Shown here: in pieces, positions 17,940 to 26,626 of the stretch
Numbering within the stretch: the first letter of the stretch is position 1
How the letters are laid out: every line of letters begins with the position of its first letter
NCBI RefSeq assembly: GCF_000732485.2
Contig: NZ_JAQV02000015.1
Span: 339,805-403,804, forward strand
Direction: 5' to 3'
DNA length: 64,000 nt
Source: Bacillus sp. SJS
GTDB lineage: Bacteria; Bacillota; Bacilli; Bacillales; Bacillaceae
Made by a program: the position numbers and the translations under genes
The notes under the pieces: generated by a model
Databases searched by the model: none
What the model saw: the letters and a program-made list of their open reading frames with translations, nothing else
Told to the model about the DNA's origin: nothing

Positions 17940-19331
17940 ATGAATCCGCAGGAAAGCTTGGCGGGAAGCTTAAAGCAAAACAAACAGACGATTATCAACG
18001 CGCTGCACACGATGCAGGATTTATCCTTTCATTCTCTTTTGCTTCCTTCCCAGCCTGCAGTTGAGGGCTGTCTTATTCGGCTGAAAGGGATTTCTGATGA
18101 CACAAAGGTTACTGAAAAAGTGCTTCATCCTTTACTCTACGCAAATGAGCTTCCTTTAAAAAAAGATTTCCTCAAAAAACTGACCCAAAGGGTATTAGCG
18201 AGTGATCTATCAGCAGGTTCCACTTGCCAGGAAGCCGTCCAAGCGATTCTGGAGGGACATACGGTTCTGCTGATTGAAGGATATTCAGGATTTATTGACC
18301 TCGAAACCACCGGGGGAGCACGCAGAGCGGTGGAGGAGCCATCCTCACAAATGGTCATCAGGGGGCCAAAAGAAAGTTTTAATGAGACCCTCAGGACAAA
18401 TACCGCCCTTATCCGCAGAAGGCTGAAGACACCGGATCTTAAGCTGGAGGAATATGTAATCGGCGAGGTTTCGAGTACAAAAGTGAACCTTATGTACATC
18501 GAAGGCAAAGTAAGTCCAGAGACTCTAAGATTGGTAAAAGAGCGATTAACAAGCAATGAATCAAAAATCGTTTTGGAATCCGGTTACATCGAGAGGATTT
18601 TGCAAGATCATCAAGTTACGCTGTTTCCCACTATGAACAATACGGAAAGACCAGATGAGGTTGTAAGCAGTCTGATTGCCGGAAGAATAGCGCTGCTCGT
18701 GGATGGCACGCCTTTTGTATTGCTATGCCCCACAAGCTTTAAGCACTACTTTTACTCTCCCGAGGACCAATATCAATCCAAAATGGCAGGCAAGCTTATT
18801 TTATTTCTGAGATATGCAGCTTTTTTCCTATCCGTTTTTGCTCCATCTATTTATATTGGAATGATTACTCATCACCAGGCACTGATCCCTACATCTTTGC
18901 TTATCAGTCTTTATTCTCAGCGGGAGGGTGTACCCTTTCCTGCACTCATTGAGGTACTCATCATGGAGGTAACCTTTGAGATATTAAGGGAAGCCGGGGT
19001 CAGACTTCCCAGAGCAATCGGTCAAGCCGTTTCCATTGTGGGAGCACTTGTTATCGGCCAAACAACCGTACAGGCAGGACTTGTTTCAACAGCCGTAGTA
19101 ATTGTCGTTTCCATCACGGCCATCTCAAGCTTCACCCTGCCGAATTACAGTTTAGCCATTACAGCCAGGATGGTCCGCTTCATTTTAATGTTTGTTACCT
19201 ATTTCCTGGGCTATTATGGATTAATGCTTGCCACCATTATGTTCATGGGACACCTTTATCACCTTACGACTCTAGGAACTCCCTACATGTCGAAAGGGAC
19301 ACAGGCTGAAAAAGGAGGCGGCAATTCGTGA
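17940..19331 (+). CDS. Spore germinant receptor A subunit (GerA/GerKA type)
   Basis: A 463-residue GerA-family protein of the inner spore membrane. The N-terminal hydrophilic half contains the family signatures GYSGFIDLETTGGARRAVEEP and NTALIRRRLKTPDL, and the C-terminal half (about 280-450) has several membrane segments including APSIYIGMITHHQALIP and AGVRLPRAIGQAVSIVGALVIG. A subunits combine with B and C subunits to sense germinants. Start at 17940 after AAGGAGG. The order A-C-B that follows matches the B. subtilis gerK operon rather than gerA or gerB. The ligand is unknown. Expression is expected in the forespore. Confidence 0.93.
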   Translation: MNPQESLAGSLKQNKQTIINALHTMQDLSFHSLLLPSQPAVEGCLIRLKGISDDTKVTEKVLHPLLYANELPLKKDFLKKLTQRVLASDLSAGSTCQEAVQAILEGHTVLLIEGYSGFIDLETTGGARRAVEEPSSQMVIRGPKESFNETLRTNTALIRRRLKTPDLKLEEYVIGEVSSTKVNLMYIEGKVSPETLRLVKERLTSNESKIVLESGYIERILQDHQVTLFPTMNNTERPDEVVSSLIAGRIALLVDGTPFVLLCPTSFKHYFYSPEDQYQSKMAGKLILFLRYAAFFLSVFAPSIYIGMITHHQALIPTSLLISLYSQREGVPFPALIEVLIMEVTFEILREAGVRLPRAIGQAVSIVGALVIGQTTVQAGLVSTAVVIVVSITAISSFTLPNYSLAITARMVRFILMFVTYFLGYYGLMLATIMFMGHLYHLTTLGTPYMSKGTQAEKGGGNS

Positions 19332-20503
19332 AGAAATGGATAGTCATGCTCTGCGTCCTCCCAATCCTATCATCATGCGGAACCCAGCAGGAGCTGAATG
19401 ATATGTCGATTGTCATCGGGATTGGAATGGATGAAGCAGGTGATGGATATCAGGTCACTCTCCAGCTTGTAGATCCGAGCGAAATATCAACCGGTGCCGG
19501 AATGTCACCTGGCGGAAAAGCGGTACCGGTTATTAACATGGTTGGTGATGGCCCTTCCATTAACGAAGCTTTTCAGGCAGCCGTCTCTAAAATTTCGAGG
19601 AGGACTTTTTACAGCCATCTATCTGTGGTGGTTATTGGTGAGAGCATGGCTAAAAGAGGAATCAACGAAATTATCGAACATTTGGAACGCGGTTCTGAAA
19701 TTAGAAGCAGCCTTTTGCTTCTGACAGCAAAGGATCAGACAGCACTGGAGGTGCTGTCTGCCCTTCCTCCTTTAACGAAGGTTCCAGCCTTATCCGCTAT
19801 CGGAAAGCTCGAGAACAATATGGAGAATTACGGAACCGTTACAAAAGTCAACATCGTCGATTGGGCAAAAGCGAACGACCGTAAAGGAACCTATGCCGTT
19901 ATGCCTGGAATATTTAATCATGGCGATCCAAAGGTATTTACTAAACAGGAAAACCTCGAACAGAGTGAGCCTTTTTCGACCGCTGTCGGGTATACCGCTA
20001 TTTTCGGTAAGGATTCCAAGCTGCTTTACTGGATAGGGCCAGAGGAAACGAAGGCGATGCTGATCCTTCAAAATCAAATCCGGCGGACATTTGTTAACGC
20101 GCCCTGTGACCATGAGCACATCTCATACGAATTGCCTTTTTCAAAATCCTATACGGATGTCTCAGTCAAAGATGGGAAAGCTAAAATCCGCATACGGGTT
20201 CATACGAGGAGTGAATTGTACTCCCTCGGCTGCATGAAAAAAGAAAAGCTTACAGAAGAGATGATACGGGATTTGGAAAGAAGAATGACAAGCAAGCTCA
20301 AAACGGAAATAGAGCGAACTATACAAATTGCACAGAATCATCATTCAGATATTTTTGGATTCGGACAAACACTGGCATCCCAGGATAAAAAGAAATGGAA
20401 AGAAATAGAGGATCACTGGGATCAGTTCTTTCAGGAAGCTGAAATCAGCGTAGATGTTTCTACTGAACTGCTGAGAGGCGGCGTGGTTGAAAGTCATATG
20501 TAA
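19328..20503 (+). CDS. Spore germinant receptor C subunit lipoprotein (GerC family)
   Basis: A 391-residue lipoprotein of the Ger(x)C family. The signal peptide ends in a lipobox LSSC with Cys at residue 17, so it is lipidated and held at the spore inner membrane. The family start ELNDMSIVIGIGMDEAG and the segment SRRTFYSHLSVVVIGESMA are characteristic. The GTG start at 19328 overlaps the stop of the A gene by four bases and has AAAGGAGGCGG upstream. It is needed with A and B for receptor function in the known systems. Confidence 0.93.
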   Translation: MKKWIVMLCVLPILSSCGTQQELNDMSIVIGIGMDEAGDGYQVTLQLVDPSEISTGAGMSPGGKAVPVINMVGDGPSINEAFQAAVSKISRRTFYSHLSVVVIGESMAKRGINEIIEHLERGSEIRSSLLLLTAKDQTALEVLSALPPLTKVPALSAIGKLENNMENYGTVTKVNIVDWAKANDRKGTYAVMPGIFNHGDPKVFTKQENLEQSEPFSTAVGYTAIFGKDSKLLYWIGPEETKAMLILQNQIRRTFVNAPCDHEHISYELPFSKSYTDVSVKDGKAKIRIRVHTRSELYSLGCMKKEKLTEEMIRDLERRMTSKLKTEIERTIQIAQNHHSDIFGFGQTLASQDKKKWKEIEDHWDQFFQEAEISVDVSTELLRGGVVESHM

Positions 20504-20515
20504 AGAGGGATCAGT

Positions 20516-21640
20516 ATGAGCAAAGTGACTGCCAAGGAAATGTTTTATTTAATATTCATATTTGAAATCGGCAGTGCAATTCTTTTGGATCCTGCAAAGC
20601 AGGCGATGAAGGACGCATGGCTTGCGGTATTGCTTGGCTACGCAGCAAGTATTCCGCTGTTTTTAATGTATATAGGGCTGTCTAAGCTTTCAGGTAAAAA
20701 AACGATGGTTGGAATTCTCATCATGCTCCTGGGAAAGAAAGCCGGAACGATCGCCTCCTCTCTTTACGTTCTGTACTTTTTATACATCTGTGCACGTGTC
20801 CTCAGAGACTTTGGTGAATTGCTGATCATCACCGCTTATGATGAAACCTTTTTAATCGTGATCAGCAGTTTTATGATGCTTGCTGTGATGTATTTAGCCA
20901 TTAAAAGATTTCATGTATTTGCCGGTGTCTCAAAACCATTATTTTTTGGAATCACAATCCCCTTTTTTATCGTAGTAGGATTTGAAATCATCTCAGGAAT
21001 TGTGGACATTCATGAACTTTTGCCGATTGCAGAAAATGGTCCAATGCCGATATTGAAAACAATTTTCCCTACGATCATGACTTTTCCATTTGGAGAGATG
21101 GTCGTTTTCACGATGTTCTTTCCGCTCGTTCAGGAAAGTGCCAAGCTTATCAAAGTAACCCTTTCTTCTATCTTTTTCGCCACCTTGATTTTGAGCACCA
21201 CTGCACTGCTCCATGTTTCCATTCTTGGAGCAGAAATGACAAAAAGCTTCGTATTTCCGATTCTAGCTACCGTCTCATTGATCAATATATCGGATTTTAT
21301 TCAGCGTCTTGATTCAATTGTGGTCGTTCTTATGATTATTGTGGGATTTACAAAAGTGTTCATGTTTTTCTATGCAGCACTCAGAGGCACCATGGAAATC
21401 ACAGGAACCAAAAATCCCATACCTCCCGTGCTAATCTATGGAGTGGCCATGATTGCCTCATCCCTGTTTATTGCCAATACTCAATATGAGCACTTTCAGG
21501 AAGGGCTCATATTCGTGCCTTATTTTCTTCATGTCCCCTTTCAAATTGTATGTCCAGCCATCATTTTAGCCATACTTTGGCTTAAGAAAAAAAGAACTCA
21601 GAAGAAGGGTGCGGCAAATGAAGTTCCTAAAGAAGCTTAA
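20516..21640 (+). CDS. Spore germinant receptor B subunit, permease-like
   Basis: A 374-residue protein with about ten membrane segments, of the spore permease branch of the APC superfamily. Typical elements are the N-terminal FEIGSAILLDPAKQAMKDAWL and the central FPTIMTFPFGEMVVFTMFFP. In GerBB/GerKB proteins this subunit binds the germinant. It begins 12 bases after the C gene with AGAGGGA upstream. It overlaps the next small gene by 23 bases. Confidence 0.93.
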   Translation: MSKVTAKEMFYLIFIFEIGSAILLDPAKQAMKDAWLAVLLGYAASIPLFLMYIGLSKLSGKKTMVGILIMLLGKKAGTIASSLYVLYFLYICARVLRDFGELLIITAYDETFLIVISSFMMLAVMYLAIKRFHVFAGVSKPLFFGITIPFFIVVGFEIISGIVDIHELLPIAENGPMPILKTIFPTIMTFPFGEMVVFTMFFPLVQESAKLIKVTLSSIFFATLILSTTALLHVSILGAEMTKSFVFPILATVSLINISDFIQRLDSIVVVLMIIVGFTKVFMFFYAALRGTMEITGTKNPIPPVLIYGVAMIASSLFIANTQYEHFQEGLIFVPYFLHVPFQIVCPAIILAILWLKKKRTQKKGAANEVPKEA

Positions 21641-21911
21641 AAAAATCATGACAGAGATCAAGACCGTCCTCTTTGCTTTACTCATCGTCCTTCTTCTGAT
21701 GATTTCTATGGTCCTTATCGATTTTTATCAAGGCTATTCATGGAGCATGGTGATCAAAACGTTCAGCTACGAGCTTAAGACTTCTTCCATGAATGACCTT
21801 TTTTCCCTGCTGATATTTGCACTTATGATTGTGATTTATCTATATATCACCAGCATTAAGAATGGAAAAAAGAAGCAGAAGACAGCGGCTAAAGGAGGTA
21901 AAAACCCTTGA
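21618..21911 (+). CDS. Small two-segment membrane protein, GerKD-like D subunit
   Basis: A 97-residue protein with two hydrophobic segments (about 16-38 and 60-80) and a basic C-terminal tail. It starts at ATG 21618 inside the end of the B subunit gene, with GAAGGG upstream; an earlier GTG at 21609 is possible. Small two-pass proteins encoded next to ger operons are known as D subunits and modulate germination in Bacillus. The call rests on position and topology, not on a sequence motif. Confidence 0.65.
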   Translation: MKFLKKLKKIMTEIKTVLFALLIVLLLMISMVLIDFYQGYSWSMVIKTFSYELKTSSMNDLFSLLIFALMIVIYLYITSIKNGKKKQKTAAKGGKNP

Positions 21912-22210
21912 ACCAGAATAACAAGAGACTGATGGCTATTTTATTCCTATTCACCCTTGTACTAGTGAATAAGAAAAAACTGCTGCTGCGGTTTATGCCG
22001 TTCGGAATCTTCATGGTCATGATTTTGAGTATGGGCAAATTATGCAGGGTCTCTGGCGGAAGAAATGGTGAGACGATTGTGAATATAAGTTTTACGCTCG
22101 GTCCTTTTTTATACCGGATGCTATGGATTGCTTTTTCAATTTTTATAAGGCTTGCCAAATTGCCATTTTGGGTTAAAAAGAGATTTTTCACTATGGATTC
22201 GAGAAATTAA
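21908..22210 (+). CDS. Unknown small membrane protein in the germination operon
   Basis: A 100-residue hydrophobic protein with two or three membrane segments and many basic residues. It begins with TTG at 21908, overlapping the preceding stop codon by four bases, and has AAAGGAGG eight bases upstream. I do not recognise the family. Tight coupling to the D-like gene suggests it belongs to the receptor operon. A strong terminator follows. Confidence 0.6.
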   Translation: MNQNNKRLMAILFLFTLVLVNKKKLLLRFMPFGIFMVMILSMGKLCRVSGGRNGETIVNISFTLGPFLYRMLWIAFSIFIRLAKLPFWVKKRFFTMDSRN

Positions 22211-22224
22211 TTTTTTATAATTAA

Positions 22225-22262
22225 AAAGAGCCCAGTGGATTCCACTGAGCTCTTCTTTCTTT
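22225..22262. terminator. Bidirectional terminator after germination operon
   Basis: AAGAGCCCAGTGGA / TCCACTGAGCTCTT stem flanked by A and T tracts, between the ger operon (plus) and the acyltransferase (minus). Confidence 0.88.
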
Positions 22263-22263
22263 A

Positions 22264-23379
22264 TTAAGCAGATTGTCTTGCACTGGCATCTGCAGGATTG
22301 ATAGGAGTTTCCCGGCTTGTTTTCTTGATTTTCGGCACAGGCAATAGGAACGTTGTAAGCGGAACAAATGTAATCAGTCTGATTGCAGCAACACAGATAA
22401 TCATAACGGCAATGTACATTAAGCCCACATATTGAACATTCCAATATGGTTCCGGAAGATGCCTCGCCATTAAATAAAGCACCATAGGGTGAATCAGGTA
22501 AATTCCCATCGAGTACTTGCCAATGAGCACAAGCGGCTGCTTTATGATTGAAAACTTAGAGAGAAGCGGATAAATCCCAATAGTCGCGATACTTAGAAGC
22601 GGAATATTTGCAAGGTTTGAGATCCTGCGGTTTGATACATACCCCTTCATCTTGTACTCGATCACCGCTCCAGCTGAAACGGCTAGAGCGAGAATCAGCA
22701 TCTGAATCGGACGCTTCAGCGCGTAATTGCGGATACCCTCCCAGTAATAGGCAAGGAATGCACCGAATGCAAAATAGAAAATCCAGATTGGCATAAACGA
22801 TTTGCTTGCAATGAATTCTCCAATCGGACCCTCAAACGGAGGTTTAATTCCGTATAGGTTGTAACTAATTAAGAAGGAAATAAACAAGAAAATAAGAATC
22901 GTCGTCTGCGTTCTAAACAGCTTTTGAAGAAGTGGAAAAACAAGATAAAATTGCACTACGATTGAAATAAAATACAAATGATAAAACGCATTTCCTTGTA
23001 TAAAGCCCCCGATTTCCTCTATCGGATCGCCAAATCCCTGGCCGTTATAAACGTACATCATATAACGATATGCAACACTCCATAAAATAAAAGGAATAAT
23101 AACCTTTGAAAAACGTGATTTCATAAACTTTCCAAACTGAAATCCTTTATTCCGTACTTGTAAAAACAACAGAAAACCGCTGATGACCGCAAAAATCGGT
23201 GTGCCGAATCGGCCGATCTGGTTCAGGAAATACGAAAACCAATCATACGTATCATTATTCATACCAGAATTTGTTGCGGAAACGTGTACCGCCACAACAG
23301 CTAAACAAGCAAAGGCACGCAGGAAATGAATTTCAAACAAATAAGATTTACCGCTCTTCTGACTGGCCTCTTTTGCCAT
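22264..23379 (-). CDS. Membrane acyltransferase family 3 (OafA/WecH-like)
   Basis: A 371-residue integral membrane protein with about ten segments. The start region LFEIHFLRAFACLAVVAVHV contains the family's conserved Arg and His, and GTPIFAVISGFLLF and SMGIYLIHPM are further signatures. Such enzymes move acetyl or other acyl groups onto cell-surface sugars or peptidoglycan. The ATG at 23379 is preferred over 23418 because of AAAGGAG upstream. A cre-like sequence lies 134 bases upstream. The acceptor is unknown; no polysaccharide genes are adjacent. Confidence 0.85.
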   Translation of the reverse strand: MAKEASQKSGKSYLFEIHFLRAFACLAVVAVHVSATNSGMNNDTYDWFSYFLNQIGRFGTPIFAVISGFLLFLQVRNKGFQFGKFMKSRFSKVIIPFILWSVAYRYMMYVYNGQGFGDPIEEIGGFIQGNAFYHLYFISIVVQFYLVFPLLQKLFRTQTTILIFLFISFLISYNLYGIKPPFEGPIGEFIASKSFMPIWIFYFAFGAFLAYYWEGIRNYALKRPIQMLILALAVSAGAVIEYKMKGYVSNRRISNLANIPLLSIATIGIYPLLSKFSIIKQPLVLIGKYSMGIYLIHPMVLYLMARHLPEPYWNVQYVGLMYIAVMIICVAAIRLITFVPLTTFLLPVPKIKKTSRETPINPADASARQSA

Positions 23380-23512
23380 AACGATCACTCCTTTATTAAA
23401 AAAAGACTCCTTCATCATTTTAAGCTGAAAAGCTGCCGAAATGGTGGCGTTCTATCAAAAGGCTTCTTTGGTCTCGTTTTCGATTCAAGGTCTTAAGATA
23501 GAGACTTTCAGA

Positions 23513-23527
23513 TTGTAAGCGTTATCT
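23513..23527 (-). promoter_or_regulatory. cre-like site upstream of acyltransferase
   Basis: The 15 bases TTGTAAGCGTTATCT fit the CcpA consensus WTGNAANCGNWNNCW fully. Its distance from the start codon is compatible with a promoter region, but no promoter was placed. Confidence 0.4.
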
Positions 23528-23729
23528 CCCTGCTGTCCCGTATAAGCAAATAGTCATCTACTAACAAAGATGTTTACAAAATGGTGTTTTTGTCATTAAT
23601 TGTTGAAAAAGGCAGAATCGCGGTATATCAAGGATTGTAATGACCACCAATAAGAGGTTTGCGAAAATTGTCGAATTTAGCAGAAACAATGGAATCTAGT
23701 GGGATTTCTTCCCATCAGGGAGTCCGAGC

Positions 23730-24200
23730 TTCAGCCAATTCTTACTCTATATCAGCCGGTTCTCACTCTATATCAGCCGGTTCTTTCATGATTCCAGCCG
23801 GTTTCATTGATTTTCCAGCCAAAAATTTTTTACCAGCCGATCGGGACCTTTTTCCAGCCGCTTCCCACTCTATATAAGCGGGTTCTCTCTAAATTCCTGC
23901 CGGTTTCACTGAGTTTCCTGCCAGAATTTTTTTACCAGCCGATCGGGACCTTTTTCCAGCCGCTTCCCACTCTATATCAGCCGGTTCTCTATAGATTCCA
24001 GCCGGTTTCACTGAGTTTCCAGCCAGAATTTTTTTACCAGCCGATCGGGACTTTTTTCCAACCGCTTCCCACTCTATATAAGCGGGTTCTCTCTAAATTC
24101 CAGCCGGTTTCACTGAGTTTCCAGCCAAAATTTTTTTCCAGCCGATCGGGATCTTTTTCCAGCCGCTTCCCACTCTATATCAGTCGGTTGTTTCATGATT
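23730..24200. repeat. Tandem array 1: 102-bp units built of 21-bp AGCCG modules
   Basis: Four copies of a ~102-base unit. The marker GATCGGG recurs at 23839, 23941, 24043 and 24144, giving periods 102, 102 and 101. Within a unit, AGCC cores recur with spacings 21, 21, 18, 21 and 21. The first copy is preceded by extra 21-base modules containing TATATCAGCCGGTTCTC. Open frames through the array lack ribosome binding sites and show no gene-like composition. Function unknown. Confidence 0.9.
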
Positions 24201-24735
24201 CCCCCGCTTATTTAGCCGGTCCGTCAATCGAATATAGCCATTCCTCTTTTTTCTGTCCATTCGCCCACACTATTCGGCCGTTCCAGCTTGCAATTTAGCC
24301 GTTCCCCCCGCTTATTTAGCCGTTCCGGCAACCCAATTTAGCCATTCCTCTTTTTTCTGTCCATTCGCCCACACTATTTGGCCGTTCCAGCTTGCAATTT
24401 AGCCGTTCCCCCCGCTTATTTAGCCAATCGGCAACCCAATTTAGCCATCCCTCTTTTTTCTGTCCATTCGCCCACACTATTTGGCCGTTCCAGCTTGCAA
24501 TTTAGCCGTTCCCCCCGCTTATTTAGCCGATCGGCAACCGAATTTAGCCGTTCCTCTTTTTCTGTCCATTTGCCCACACTATTTAGCCGTTCCATTCTTC
24601 AATTTAGCCGTTCCCCCCGCTTATTTAGCCAATCGGCAACCGAATTTAGCCGTTCCTTTTTTTCTGTCCATTTGCCCACACTATTTAGCCGTTCCATTCT
24701 TCAATTTAGCCGTTCCCCCCCACGTAGTTGCCCAG
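24201..24735. repeat. Tandem array 2: ~102-bp units with TTTAGCCGTTCC modules
   Basis: Five copies of a second, different unit. The marker CCCACAC recurs at 24264, 24368, 24471, 24573 and 24675 (periods 104, 103, 102, 102). Each unit has TTTAGCC cores spaced 21, 21, 21 and 39 bases. It directly follows array 1 and has the same overall period and the same AGCC core, so both likely arose by the same process. Confidence 0.9.
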
Positions 24736-24789
24736 TCGTAAATTGCCCTTGTCAGTTGTTCCCTTAGCTGCTCACAGCGTTCACCCATT

Positions 24790-24825
24790 TAAAAAAGCGA
24801 TACCCCATAAGAGGGTACCGCTTCA
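24790..24825 (-). terminator. Terminator after NhaC-type transporter
   Basis: Minus strand AAGCGGTACCC / GGGGTATCGCTT stem then TTTTTTAAA, just after the transporter stop codon. Confidence 0.8.
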
Positions 24826-24829
24826 GATA

Positions 24830-26176
24830 TTAATTGGTATAGTTTTCGCTCAGTTCTGCCCCTTCTGCTTTACGGGTTCCAGCTTTCTGTTTAAATCTAG
24901 GCAAGCCGAATGCTATGGCTAAAATACCGCATAGAAGGGTTAGCATCGGATAGAATGTGTACGGGAGAATGCTTAATGGAGATGCTTTTACAAGCTGAGC
25001 TCCGGCAAGCATTTGCGCTCCATATGGAATCAGTCCTTGTACACTGCATGAGAAAATATCCAGGATGCTGGCTGATTTTCGTTTGTCAATGCCGTACTGA
25101 TCGGCAATATTTTTCGCAAGCGGTCCTGCTGTAATAATAGAGATTGTGTTGTTCGCAGTTGAAAAGTTTGTTGCACTGACAAGTCCTGCAATTCCAAACT
25201 CTGCGCCTTTTTTTGTACGGATGTTTTTTGTCATAGCGTTCAGGAGGAAGGCTATTCCTCCATTATGCTTGATAATTTCTACCATACCGCCAATAAGAAC
25301 GGACAGGATGATAAGCTCGGACATTCCAGAGATGCCTTTCATCATCGTTTGAGAGAATGTCAGGATATTGAAGCTTCCGTCTGCCAGCCCAATAATCCCG
25401 GTTAAGACAATTCCGCCTCCAAGCACGGCGACTACATTCAAGCCGGCGAGCGCTGCAACGAGTACTCCAATGTAAGGGAGCAATTTAACAAAACTGAATT
25501 CCTTCGGATTGACGGCTGAGTCCATTCCAAGTGAGATGGTAAACAGCACGATAACCGTAACAATCGCTGCAGGCAGGACGATGAAAAAGTTCGTTTTAAA
25601 TTTGTCCAGCATTTCAGTCTTCTGTGTGCGGACAGCGGCGATTGTTGTATCGGAAATAAAGGATAAATTATCTCCAAACATAGCTCCTCCAATAACAGAA
25701 GCAACAGCCAGGGCAACCGGTATTTCGGTTTCACCGCTGATTCCCGCTGCAATTGGTCCAAGTGCCGCAATTGTTCCCATTGATGTACCCATTGAAATCG
25801 ATACAAATGCTGCAATAATGAAAAGTCCTACTACTAAAAAGCTTTGAGGAAAATAGGTTAAAAACACGTTAACCGTTGATTCAACCGCTCCCATTCCTTT
25901 GGCAGCTTCAGAAAAAGCCCCCGCCAGAATGTAGATAAACACCATAATCATAATATCCGTTTGCCCTGCACCTTTAGCAAATCGTTCAACCTTCGAGGTC
26001 AGGTTTTCTTTTCTATTCATGAACAGTGCCACAGTTACTGCTACTAAAACGGCTACAACCATTGGAAGCTTGTAGAAATCTCCAGTTATGACACCCGCTA
26101 AAATAAACAATGCTACGAAAACCAGCAATGGCAGCAGCGCCAGCGGATTTCCTTTCGCTCCATCTTTCAAATCCAT
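24830..26176 (-). CDS. NhaC-superfamily transporter, candidate methionine transporter (MetT-like)
   Basis: A 448-residue membrane protein with about eleven segments. It belongs to the Na+/H+ antiporter NhaC superfamily; conserved parts are FVSISMGTSMGTIAALGPIA and MFGDNLSFISDTTIAAVRTQ. The ATG at 26176 has GAGGTGG upstream; the longer frame from 26218 is less likely. The gene is preceded by a SAM-I riboswitch with a terminator. Comparative genomics has proposed that NhaC-superfamily members under S-box control (MetT) import methionine, so methionine or a related compound is the likely substrate. This is an inference from regulation; the sequence alone would suggest a sodium/proton antiporter. 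Confidence 0.85.
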   Translation of the reverse strand: MDLKDGAKGNPLALLPLLVFVALFILAGVITGDFYKLPMVVAVLVAVTVALFMNRKENLTSKVERFAKGAGQTDIMIMVFIYILAGAFSEAAKGMGAVESTVNVFLTYFPQSFLVVGLFIIAAFVSISMGTSMGTIAALGPIAAGISGETEIPVALAVASVIGGAMFGDNLSFISDTTIAAVRTQKTEMLDKFKTNFFIVLPAAIVTVIVLFTISLGMDSAVNPKEFSFVKLLPYIGVLVAALAGLNVVAVLGGGIVLTGIIGLADGSFNILTFSQTMMKGISGMSELIILSVLIGGMVEIIKHNGGIAFLLNAMTKNIRTKKGAEFGIAGLVSATNFSTANNTISIITAGPLAKNIADQYGIDKRKSASILDIFSCSVQGLIPYGAQMLAGAQLVKASPLSILPYTFYPMLTLLCGILAIAFGLPRFKQKAGTRKAEGAELSENYTN

Positions 26177-26244
26177 TTTCTCCACCTCACTGCTATTCGA
26201 TTTTTCCAGCATGAGCAATCTTATAATGCCAGAAGATTCACCTT

Positions 26245-26420
26245 ATAAAAAAGACCCCTTCTTATCCTTTTAAGAAGAGGCCTTAATACACAATAATCAG
26301 GACACTCTTCTTATCTTCCAAGCTCTGGAGCTTGCTGGATTTGGCACAGCACTCTTTAAAAAAGTCCGCTGCCGAGGCATCGCAGGGCCAGTCCCTCCGC
26401 CTCTCATAATAAGAAGTTGA
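26245..26420 (-). promoter_or_regulatory. SAM-I (S-box) riboswitch with terminator
   Basis: On the minus strand the aptamer runs from about 26418 to 26304. P1 arms are CTTCTTAT and ATAAGAAG; the core reads GAGAGGCGGAGGGACTGGCC, GATGCCTCGGCAGC, then GTGCTGTGCCAAATCCAGCA. A terminator GGCCTCTTCTTA / TAAGAAGGGGTC with seven T follows (26283-26245). The 3' P1 arm and terminator share AAGAAG sequence, as expected for switching. High SAM should stop transcription of the downstream transporter. Confidence 0.92.
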
Positions 26421-26626
26421 ATTTATTTAAGGGTTTTTCAAAAACAATCTTTTACTACCTTAAGGGCTGTCAGAGAAAATGTCAAACAAAAAAATGCATG
26501 AATTTTACTTTTCCAATAAAATAATAACCTTTTCAGATAGATAGAAAACCTTTTCATTTCCTATATGCCAGGGCCGTGTATCGCATGCACAAAAATATTA
26601 TCGCACTCAAACATTTACAATTATTG

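Noticed and set aside
23807..24298. 163-codon frame with 34-residue repeats through tandem array 1
   Set aside because: No ribosome binding site, non-standard start, and the repeat period divisible by three explains the open frame; array 2 breaks the frame pattern.
23730..24735. CRISPR array
   Set aside because: The whole unit repeats, there are no unique spacers of constant length, and no cas genes are nearby.
24378..24767. Repeat-rich frames in tandem array 2
   Set aside because: Low-complexity by-products of the DNA repeats without translation signals.
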